The position numbers and the translations under genes were made by a program. Below, piece by piece: positions 14,578-20,563 of a DNA stretch of 20,563 bases. The notes beneath the pieces were generated by a model. The model was not told where the DNA came from. It searched no databases and saw only the letters and a list, made by a program, of their open reading frames with translations. The DNA is from an uncultured Lachnospiraceae bacterium (lineage in GTDB: Bacteria; Bacillota; Clostridia; Lachnospirales; Lachnospiraceae): positions 1 through 20,563 of the forward strand of contig CAJURF010000058.1 in assembly GCA_910588825.1 (NCBI GenBank), in the 5' to 3' direction. Positions within the stretch are counted from its first letter, which is position 1, and each line of letters opens with the position of its first letter.

Positions 14578-14872
14578 TGATGACACCTCCCCAAGGAATA
14601 TTGGATTCAGACTTGCCGCAGCTGCGGAATACGGCACACTCCACACGGGCTTTCAGGGTGCAGTCAAGGGCCCCTTTGTCAATTACAGTTACCTTTCCCG
14701 CCGTTACCTCCAGACGGTTCAGTGTTTCCAGTATGGTAGCTTTAATCTGATGTCCGTACTGATTTAATACACTGCTCTGAATATTGAGTTCCAACCCTTC
14801 TGCGGGTTCTACTGTGACCTGGGCATCACTGGATTCCAGCGTACCGGCCATTGCGCTTTTTTCAATAAGCAT
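14570..14872 (-). CDS. citD: Citrate lyase acyl carrier protein, gamma subunit
   Basis: 100 residues, the typical CitD size. The attachment serine for the 2'-(5''-phosphoribosyl)-3'-dephospho-CoA group is Ser14 in AMAGTLESSDAQVTVEP, the conserved context. Further family features are LELNIQSSVLNQYGHQIKAT and the C-terminal VIDKGALDCTLKARVE. GGAGGG precedes ATG 14872 by about 8 nt. It is the first gene of citDEF, which lacks the citC that commonly precedes citD in such operons. Expression is probably driven from the palindrome-containing promoter 80-130 nt upstream. Confidence 0.93.
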   Translation of the reverse strand: MLIEKSAMAGTLESSDAQVTVEPAEGLELNIQSSVLNQYGHQIKATILETLNRLEVTAGKVTVIDKGALDCTLKARVECAVFRSCGKSESNIPWGGVIND

Positions 14873-14949
14873 TTAAAGTCCCTCCTCAAGTTTATTTTTG
14901 TTGGCAGTAACTTGGATTTGTTGTGCTTATTGTATCTCTCCTGCATTTG

Positions 14950-14998
14950 ATTGTAAAATTCACAATTTTCCTTAATTTTCATTCCTATTTGGAATAAT
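14950..14998 (-). promoter_or_regulatory. citDEF promoter with ATTCC-N5-GGAAT operator
   Basis: CATTCCTATTTGGAATAAT (14980-14998) differs by one base from the element before the CitMHS gene. On the minus strand it is followed at the same 30-nt offset by TGAATTTTACAAT with the -10 box TACAAT (14950-14955). The -35 position is weak. The divergently encoded LysR protein is the obvious candidate to bind it. The 11-mer TTTTATTGTGC (15034-15044) is also shared with the transporter promoter. Confidence 0.65.
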
Positions 14999-15139
14999 CC
15001 TCTTTTTTCATTGTCTTTTATCTCTTTTTGGCTTTTTATTGTGCATTACGCATAATTTTATTTGTTTCTATTTATGTAAATTATATATTCATTCCATTTT
15101 TGACTTGAACTCAAGGAATTATTCTCATAGAAAACAGGC

Positions 15140-15168
15140 TTCACATACACCCTGAAATATTATATTAT
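15140..15168 (+). promoter_or_regulatory. Candidate promoter of the second LysR gene
   Basis: TTCACA (15140-15145), a 17-nt spacer and TATTAT (15163-15168), about 95 nt before the LysR start. The rest of the 390-bp divergent region is AT-rich and holds the citD operator plus isolated ATTCC/GGAAT half-sites (15091, 15115, 15186, 15191). No gene is visible there. Confidence 0.4.
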
Positions 15169-15262
15169 ATCCATAGATATCTCTTATTCCATTCCAATTT
15201 TTCTTAGATAAATAACGATATATGTTTCTTTCTGCTGACTCTCACGAAACGGAAGGATGTAT

Positions 15263-16126
15263 GTGAATATGGATGAAAAAGATTTTGAATTATTAAGTGT
15301 CCTCAATGAAACCAGAAATATTACAAAGGCTGCCGAACGGTTGTTCATGACGCAGTCCGCCCTGTCCAAACGAATTAAGGCCATCGAAAAAGACCTGGAA
15401 ATAGAGATGCTCCTTCGTTCCCGACAGGGAATCCATTTTACTCCTAAGGGGGAAGCCGTCTTGTCCCATTGCGCACGGGCCGCCAAGGAGATGGAGGACA
15501 TGCGCAGGGTTCTTGATACCATGCAGGATGAAGTATGCGGAACTCTCAACACAGGGATCTCCATTAATTTTGCGCAATACCGATTGCCGGACATTCTGGC
15601 AGAGTACCATAAGCAATATCCGAAAGTCAATCTTCAAATCACTACAGGCCAGAGCCGCCACCTTTACCGGCAGATGCTGGATGGTTCTCTGGATATTGCC
15701 GTACTTCGCGGAGAATATCCCTGGGATCAGGTACAGTTCCTTTTATCTCAGGAAAATATCTGCCTCATCTATAACCAGGAATATGAAGGGGTACCTCTCT
15801 CTGATTATATGTATATCAGCCATCGGACGGACTTTGCACAATCCGCCATGATTACCAGATGGCTCCATGAACATGGATTGAATCCCAAACCAAAAGGTTT
15901 CTGTGTGGACAGTATCACCACCTGCGTGGAAATGGTGAAGCGAGGCTTGGGCTGGGCCCTTCTTCCCGAAATTGCCCTGGAACATTTTAAAGGCTCCATA
16001 CAGCCCTGCTTTTTCGAAAACGGCGAGCCCTTTATTCGCCGTACTTATATCTTCTGTCAGCGTGAATCTATGGAGCTGCCTCAGGTACGGGCTTTCATGG
16101 ATGCTCTAAAAAACAGCCGACAATAA
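15263..16126 (+). CDS. LysR family transcriptional regulator (citrate lyase locus)
   Basis: About 287 residues from GTG 15263, which sits 6 nt after GGAAGG. An ATG at 15257 abuts that site directly and is unlikely to be used, and ATG 15269 (MDEKDFELLS) is the other option. The N-terminal DNA-binding domain reads LNETRNITKAAERLFMTQSA, then LSKRIKAIEKDLEIEMLLRS, followed by GIHFTPKGEAVLSHCARAAK. The effector domain contains SITTCVEMVKRGLGWALLPE and ends QVRAFMDALKNSR. It is divergent from citDEF and 28 nt upstream of the citX chimera, so it probably activates both sides in response to citrate or a derivative. The shared palindrome suggests it also controls the CitMHS transporter. Confidence 0.9.
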   Translation: MNMDEKDFELLSVLNETRNITKAAERLFMTQSALSKRIKAIEKDLEIEMLLRSRQGIHFTPKGEAVLSHCARAAKEMEDMRRVLDTMQDEVCGTLNTGISINFAQYRLPDILAEYHKQYPKVNLQITTGQSRHLYRQMLDGSLDIAVLRGEYPWDQVQFLLSQENICLIYNQEYEGVPLSDYMYISHRTDFAQSAMITRWLHEHGLNPKPKGFCVDSITTCVEMVKRGLGWALLPEIALEHFKGSIQPCFFENGEPFIRRTYIFCQRESMELPQVRAFMDALKNSRQ

Positions 16127-16154
16127 GTCGCCATATAAGAAAGGACATGATGCT

Positions 16155-16973
16155 ATGGAATATCCAGTAACATTAGAAGAAATGTTAGATGCCAGAGAAC
16201 GCCGCTTTGCCTGGCAGAAAAGACTTTTGGCACAATATCGGATTCCTATGGTTTGCTTTACCATGAATATCGCTGGTCCTATAAAGAAGAGTCCACTGAT
16301 TCAAAAAGGCTTCGAACTAGGGAAACGCTATTTGAAAGAGCAGTTGGATTCTTTGCATATCCAATATGTCTATTATGAAGAAATCTGTGAGTCCACAGGA
16401 AGCGAAGCCTGTTATCTTATTAATGCGGACCCAATCTTTTTAAAAGATATTACCTGTTCGATTGAAGACAGTTCTGAAATCGGCAGATTGTTTGATATGG
16501 ATGTCCTAAAACCGGATGGTAAGAAAGTAGACCGCTTTGAGGTTGGACTTAGCCCCCGCCGCTGCCTGGTCTGTGGCAGGCCTGCCAGGGAATGTGCTCG
16601 CAGCCGTGCTCATACGGTAGAGCAGCTTCAGGCAAAAACCAAAGAAATATTAATGCATGCCATGGAAAAAGAAAATAGTGACTTTGCTGCCCGGTTAGCA
16701 TGCAAAGCTCTTCTCTACGAAGTCTGTACCACCCCTAAGCCGGGTTTAGTAGACCGGGAGGGAAATGGCAGTCATAAGGATATGAATATTTTTACATTTC
16801 AGATCATGAAACAGCCTATCAGTGCTTCTACTGTGCGTCAGCTCATTAAAAACGGTAATTTTGAAGCCCTTAAACAATTTGTTCCTATATCTACTCTTAA
16901 TTATTTTAAAAGCGAAGAGGCAGCCCCTATAATTGAAAGAATCTGTCAAACAAAAAATGTGATACATTACTAA
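16155..16973 (+). CDS. citX: Chimeric CitX-CitG'-'CitC protein (deletion fusion)
   Basis: A 272-residue continuous ORF with three unequal parts. Residues 1 to ~165 are CitX, the holo-citrate-lyase synthase that transfers the prosthetic group to CitD; SSEIGRLFDMDVLKPDGKKV and LSPRRCLVCGRPARECARSR are its signatures. Residues ~178-215 are the start of CitG (triphosphoribosyl-dephospho-CoA synthase): RLACKALLYEVCTTPKPGLV, then DREGNGSHKDMNIFTF. From residue ~217 the sequence switches to the C-terminal end of CitC, the citrate lyase acetate ligase: QPISASTVRQLIKNGNFEAL, then KQFVPISTLNYFKSEEAAPI. Most of CitG and the catalytic part of CitC are missing. CitX-CitG fusions are known, so the likely ancestor is citXG followed by citC, joined by an in-frame internal deletion near 16795-16812. 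Only CitX activity is expected. Confidence 0.85.
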   Translation: MEYPVTLEEMLDARERRFAWQKRLLAQYRIPMVCFTMNIAGPIKKSPLIQKGFELGKRYLKEQLDSLHIQYVYYEEICESTGSEACYLINADPIFLKDITCSIEDSSEIGRLFDMDVLKPDGKKVDRFEVGLSPRRCLVCGRPARECARSRAHTVEQLQAKTKEILMHAMEKENSDFAARLACKALLYEVCTTPKPGLVDREGNGSHKDMNIFTFQIMKQPISASTVRQLIKNGNFEALKQFVPISTLNYFKSEEAAPIIERICQTKNVIHY

Positions 16974-16976
16974 AAA

Positions 16977-17020
16977 TAGGATGATGCTCAGGAAATAATA
17001 ATCCCTTCTGCATCATCCTA
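16977..17020 (+). terminator. Hairpin terminator after the citX chimera
   Basis: TAGGATGATGC (16977-16987) and GCATCATCCTA (17010-17020) form a perfect 11-bp stem, starting 3 nt after the stop codon. The following TCCTAATATTTT is only a weak T-rich tract. It may work in both directions. Confidence 0.6.
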
Positions 17021-17040
17021 TCCTAATATTTTAACGAATT

Positions 17041-18407
17041 TTCTGCGGTAGTGTAATATATTGTGTTTTTGGAAAAAAATGGCTCCTTTTGGGTAAGAAT
17101 TCAGATATGACAATTCTTATCGAAAAGGGGTATTTTTATGGCAGCCGCTAAGGGGCAAACCCGACAAATTATTTCAGAAAACAACATTTCCAGTGTTGCA
17201 GATGTCTATTCTCTTCTTAAAGAAAGTTTTAAAGGCATTCTTCAGGGGCTTATGGAGGCGGAGCTGGATGCCTCCCTTGGTTATCAGAAAAATCAGAAAG
17301 GGGATCTGGCCACCAGCAATAAACGGGACGGGCACTTTCCAAAGGCCCTCAAAAGTCAGTACGGGGAATTTCAGCTGGATGTCCCCAGAGGCCGTAACGG
17401 TGATTTTGGGCCAAAGCTTATCCCCAAATATCAGCGTGATATTTCCGGTATTGAAGAATAAGCCATCCCTCTGTATGCAAGGGGAATGAGTACACGGGAT
17501 ATCCATGACCAGCTGCAGGACCCCTATGGAATCGAATTGCCCGCAGAGATGGCCAGCAAGGTCACGGATAAGATTCTGCCCCAGGTTAAGGAATGGCAGC
17601 CCCGCCCTCTGGCGCCTGTTTATCCCTTTGTTTTTAAGGACTGCATTCATTATAAAGTACGGGAAGAGGGACGGATCTTAAGCCGGGCAGCCTATGTCGT
17701 GCTGGGTGTTACAACAGGGGGCTATAAAGAAACCCTCAGCACCACGGTGGGGGCCAATGAAACCAGCAAGTTCTGGCTGGGGATGTTAAATGACCTGAAA
17801 AACCGCGGATTAAAGGATGTTCTGTTCTTTTGTGTCGATGGGCTGGCCGGTTTTAAGGAAGCCATCAGCGCAGTCTATCCCCAGGCCCAGATTCAGAGAT
17901 GTGTGATCCATATGCTGAGGAATTCTTTTAAGTATGTCAACTACAGCGACTTGAAAAAATTCTCCAACGATTTCAAAGCGGTATATAACGCTCCCAATGA
18001 AACGGCAGCATATTCTGAACTGGAAATGCTCAAAGAAAAATGGGGACGGAAATACCCGTATGCAATCCGGAATTGGGAGAATAACTGGGAGGATGTAAGT
18101 TCCTTTTTCCAGTTTTCAGAAGAGATAAGAAAAATTATGTATACCACAAATATTCTAGAGGGTTTAAACCGTCAGTATCGGAAAGTAACAAAGACCAAAA
18201 GTGTATTTCCCAGTGACCAGTCTTTAGAAAAAATGCTGTATCTGGCCAGTGAAAACATCACAAAAAAATGGACGCAGAGATACCGTGGGTGGGACCAGGT
18301 GCTGAACCAGCTAATCGTCCTGTATGGGGAAAGGCTGAGTCAGTATTTATAAAAAGAAAAAGCCAGGGCGGCTCCAAGTGAAAGGACAGCCGCCCCAGCC
18401 TTATTCC
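17041..18407 (+). mobile_element. IS256-family insertion sequence, inactive (ends approximate)
   Basis: The element contains a full-length but nonsense-mutated transposase. Upstream, TAAGAATT (17094-17101) and AATTCTTA (17112-17119) form a hairpin before the gene, as often seen near IS left ends. The left end is probably near GGTAGTGTAATATATTGTG (17047-17065). I find no matching inverted copy on the right, and no target duplication, so the right end seems deleted or diverged. The right part has a GGGCGGCT/AGCCGCCC hairpin (18366-18395) and a 14-bp direct repeat. Confidence 0.6.
17138..18352 (+). pseudogene. IS256-family transposase with one nonsense codon
   Basis: One frame of 405 codons runs from ATG 17138 to TAA 18350-18352, broken only by TAA at 17459-17461 (codon 108). 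The context is SGIEE-stop-AIPLYARGMSTRDIHD, where intact relatives have a lysine or similar. Catalytic residues are all present: Asp168 (FKDCIHYKV), Asp234 (FFCVDGLAGF) and Glu341 (TTNILEGLNRQYRK). The length matches the family. AAGGGG lies about 8 nt before the start. A single base change (for example TAA back to AAA) would restore it, so the mutation is recent. The downstream part could start at ATG 17486, but lacking the N-terminal DNA-binding part it should not transpose alone. The sequence is more GC-rich than its surroundings, consistent with recent arrival. Confidence 0.9.
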
Positions 18408-18449
18408 ATCGGCATTGAGGGTATTGCCAGAAAAGCCCAGCCTTATTCC
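18394..18449. repeat. 14-bp direct repeat at the IS256/IS630 junction
   Basis: CCCAGCCTTATTCC occurs at 18394-18407 and again at 18436-18449. It lies between the end of the IS256 transposase and the truncated IS630 gene, and may mark a recombination or slippage event that trimmed one of the two elements. Confidence 0.5.
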
Positions 18450-18490
18450 TGAGGCCGGGTGTGGGCAGGGCCCATAAAAGCAGACTTTGA

Positions 18491-18775
18491 GATGCCTTTA
18501 TTTCTGTGCAAAAAAAGCTGGAAATCCATTACACTCCCAAGCATGGGAGCTGGCTGGACATTGCTGAAATAGAGCTTAATGTGATGACACGCCAGTGTCT
18601 GTCCCGAAGGATTGATGACATAGGATTACTGCGGCAGGAACTGGCTGCATGGGAGAGCGACCGCAATGAACATACTGTTTGTATCCACTGGCACTTTACC
18701 ACCGACAAGGCAAGAACCAAATTGACATCGCTCTACCCTAAGTTCGACACTATAAATGAAAAGCGATTTAACTAA
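18491..18775 (+). pseudogene. IS630-family transposase, C-terminal fragment
   Basis: The open frame (about 94 codons) begins after a TGA and has no proper start; GTG 18506 is the first start-like codon. The sequence KKLEIHYTPKHGSWLDIAEI, ELNVMTRQCLSRRIDDIGLL and TDKARTKLTSLYPKFD is the C-terminal part of the IS630 DDE domain. The last catalytic glutamate is in the AEIELN segment. The first ~250 residues of a normal transposase are missing, apparently removed at the junction with the IS256 element. Its last 20 nt overlap the start of the following gene, and the IS630 right end must lie close to 18780. Confidence 0.85.
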
Positions 18776-20075
18776 ATATAATCAAGCCAGTACACTAGAA
18801 GAAAGAGACTGGACGGCCCTGGCAGCCATCATTGACAGTGCTTTCACGCCCGATGAAAAGGAGGCCATCCAGGGCCTTGGCCAGGATGAAGAAGTACTGG
18901 AGTATTTCATACCGATGTATACGGCTCTCAAGGATATTATACGGTACTGTGTGATGACTGGTGACGGCCCCCGTTTCCCGATGGGACAGATCCGCGAATG
19001 CAGACGGGCTAATGCCACAGGCACGATGGAAGACGGCACAATAAGATCCGCTGCGACAGCCAGGCCACTGTCGGAAAAACAGACGCAGATCCTACAGGAC
19101 AAAACAGAACACATACTGGAACATTTTCAGAGCACGATTGTGGACAAACATATCGTCCTGAACAGTAAGCTGACAAACCACATGGCGAGCCAGGTGGCAG
19201 GGCCAGGGTTGTTTCAAGTATCTGTTTCCGCAACCGCGAAGCATTCCACCCCCACGAAGATCCTATGCGGCTTCGCGTATAAAAATGGGAATCTTAATCT
19301 ATCTGGCCGGCGCCCGTTTACAGAATACGACTGGAACGTGTACAACGCTCTGGTCTCCCTCTATGTATACGGCGATAAATCGCACATCGTTACTCCACAG
19401 ACCGTATACCGGGCAATGGCTGGCATGACATCCACGGAGTCTTCCAGCAAACAGCAGATCAAAGCGGTCACGGAAAGCATCGACAAAATGTGTTTTATCC
19501 GGACAGTGATCATCTGTACGAATGAGATCGCCTGCCGGAAATCCATTCCTGAACGCAAATATCCTGGAATGGGTATGACCGATACCCACCTGCTAGATGC
19601 CACAGCCGTCCATGTGGAAGGCGGGGGCAAAGCCGTTCGTGCCTACCGGATCAACAGTGCTCCTGTCCTGTACAGCCACTCCAGGCTTCTCAATGAGATG
19701 CTGACTGTCCCATCGTCCCTTTTGGATATCTGGGTAACGGACAAGGCAGGAAATATCACGGACGAACGGGTGAGTAACACAGAAAGCAGGATCCAGACAA
19801 AGGGCTATCTGTTGCGTCAGATCGAAGGCATGAAAGGAAGCCATTTCCAAAAAAGCAGGACAATCTCCCTGAACGGGTATGATAAGGATGGTGTCCACAA
19901 CAAAGGCCTGTATGAGATTGCCGGGCTCGCTGACGGGACAACCAGGAAGATGCAGAAATCGATCCGGGATTATGCCGGACAAGTCCTTAGCTGTTGGAAA
20001 GCAGAAGGCTACATTAAGGGGTTCTCTTTCGTACTCACTAGACGCACCATCACCGGCATTCAGATCGACCTCTGA
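18756..20075 (+). CDS. Unrecognised 439-aa protein, possibly a mobile-element replication initiator
   Basis: I cannot assign it firmly. It is soluble, with no signal peptide or membrane segments. The N-terminal third is helical and acidic (DWTALAAIIDSAFTPDEKEA). The middle has EYDWNVYNALVSLYVYGDKS, then HIVTPQTVYRAMAGMTSTES, then QIKAVTESIDKM (~190-245), a pattern like the winged-helix part of Rep-type proteins. The C-terminal part has RAYRINSAPVLYSHSRLLNE, LTVPSSLLDIW and TKGYLLRQIEGMKGS, resembling Rep-like proteins of Firmicute plasmids and integrative elements. The ATG at 18756 has no ribosome-binding site and sits inside the IS630 end, so the native start and promoter may have been displaced; another start may be downstream. 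Codon use and GC are higher than in the island. A terminator follows. Confidence 0.4.
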   Translation: MKSDLTKYNQASTLEERDWTALAAIIDSAFTPDEKEAIQGLGQDEEVLEYFIPMYTALKDIIRYCVMTGDGPRFPMGQIRECRRANATGTMEDGTIRSAATARPLSEKQTQILQDKTEHILEHFQSTIVDKHIVLNSKLTNHMASQVAGPGLFQVSVSATAKHSTPTKILCGFAYKNGNLNLSGRRPFTEYDWNVYNALVSLYVYGDKSHIVTPQTVYRAMAGMTSTESSSKQQIKAVTESIDKMCFIRTVIICTNEIACRKSIPERKYPGMGMTDTHLLDATAVHVEGGGKAVRAYRINSAPVLYSHSRLLNEMLTVPSSLLDIWVTDKAGNITDERVSNTESRIQTKGYLLRQIEGMKGSHFQKSRTISLNGYDKDGVHNKGLYEIAGLADGTTRKMQKSIRDYAGQVLSCWKAEGYIKGFSFVLTRRTITGIQIDL

Positions 20076-20088
20076 TCATTTCTTATCG

Positions 20089-20126
20089 TCTGGCTCATCC
20101 CTCCGTTTGCGAGGTGATGAGCCAGA
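20089..20126 (+). terminator. Terminator after the 439-aa protein gene
   Basis: TCTGGCTCATC (20089-20099) and GATGAGCCAGA (20116-20126) form a perfect 11-bp stem around a 16-nt loop, 14 nt after the stop codon. There is no T-run directly after it, so it may be a stabilising hairpin and not a strong rho-independent terminator. Confidence 0.55.
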
Positions 20127-20129
20127 TCC

Positions 20130-20563
20130 AGGGTTGCTTGATCAGATATCAAAAACAGCCCTATTTTCAGTTTCCTTTTTAAGAAGTATGGCTCAAATGT
20201 TTTATTGGGATTTCTGCGAATAACTTTTTGGAACATATATGAGATCTGATGGGAAATCAGATTGAAATAGTCGATGCATAATTATGCAAAACAGGGCTTC
20301 CAAAGATCGAGTGTTAAAGAAATTTTATAGCATCCCCTTCCTGAGTGGTTTCCAACTCCCCTAAGAAAAATGCGAAGTTATACATAGCTTTTCATGTACA
20401 GTTTATGTACAACTTTTCCATTAAGATACAATATTTTATGATAGTTTACGATAGTTGATAGTTCAAAAAGCCGCAAAAAAAGCGCCGGAAGCCTTAGTTT
20501 TACGGTGATTAAGGAAGTATTTACAACAACTTATCATCAACGCTGACAAACAGGGTGCAAGCA
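20130..20563. other. AT-rich non-coding tail with short repeats, possible origin-like region
   Basis: No gene is visible in the last 430 bases. The stretch has a perfect 14-bp palindrome TGCATAATTATGCA (20275-20288), a small hairpin ATCTGAT/ATCAGAT (about 20234-20252), two direct copies of ATGTACA (20394-20400 and 20405-20411) and three copies of GATAGTT (20440-20446, 20450-20456, 20457-20463). Repeats of this kind next to a Rep-like gene could be protein-binding sites or an origin. This is a suggestion only. Confidence 0.35.

Noticed and set aside
13666..14646. Longer citE starting at 14646
   Set aside because: It would overlap citD by 77 nt; ATG 14577 has an ideal ribosome-binding site and gives the normal CitE N-terminus.
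17041..18780. Terminal inverted repeats and target duplication of the IS256 element
   Set aside because: I looked for the complement of the left-end sequence between 18353 and 18780 and found only short chance matches such as TTACACT inside the IS630 gene.
19879..20223. Plus-strand ORF of 114 aa overlapping the end of the 439-aa gene
   Set aside because: It lies mostly in a second frame of the real gene and runs through the downstream hairpin.
1..20563. CRISPR array, tRNA or rRNA genes
   Set aside because: No regularly spaced repeats, tRNA-like cloverleaf sequence or rRNA-like conserved stretch was seen on reading.

Overview
The window looks like a chromosomal piece of an AT-rich, low-GC Gram-positive anaerobe of the Clostridia, most likely Lachnospiraceae. 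This rests on the strong GGAGG ribosome-binding sites, the Firmicute-type gene content and the integrative-element debris at both ends. The core (about 2.3 to 17.0 kb) is a carboxylate and acid-sugar metabolic island. The flanks (1 to 2.2 kb and 17.0 to 20.56 kb) are decayed mobile DNA.

Left flank: a broken ABC-transporter ATPase remnant, an unrecognised gene with an in-frame stop, a small ORF, a cluster of four TTGGTAAAA 9-mers, and a compact minus-strand unit. That unit holds a TTG-started sigma-like protein, a 56-aa ORF and a 45-aa ORF, and closes with its own terminator.

Metabolic island part 1 (2.2 to 8.6 kb): a divergently transcribed LysR regulator faces a four-gene minus-strand operon. 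Its genes encode an isocitrate/isopropylmalate-type dehydrogenase, an Asp/Glu-racemase-like protein, a DUF1537 acid-sugar kinase and a class II aldolase. This looks like a variant route for phosphorylating and decarboxylating a four-carbon sugar acid, with an IDH-family enzyme where known routes use PdxA2 or LtnD. Next on the same strand is a CitMHS citrate transporter with its own promoter. A 19-bp palindromic element there recurs, with one mismatch and the same spacing to a -10-like box, upstream of the citrate lyase operon 11 kb away, so citrate uptake and cleavage are probably co-regulated.

Metabolic island part 2 (8.6 to 17.0 kb): an MatC/SLC13-type permease, a beta-propeller lactonase, LrgA and a frameshifted LrgB (at a G8 tract) form a second minus-strand operon. 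Upstream of it lie citD, citE and citF (citrate lyase). A second LysR regulator diverges from citD and is followed by a chimeric gene: full CitX, then about 40 residues of CitG, then the last ~50 residues of CitC. An internal deletion seems to have removed most of citG and citC, so the local pathway for making and loading the lyase prosthetic group is incomplete.

Right flank: an IS256-family transposase killed by one nonsense codon, the C-terminal end of an IS630-family transposase, an intact 439-aa protein that may be a replication-initiator-like protein of a mobile element, a terminator, and an AT-rich repeat-containing tail.
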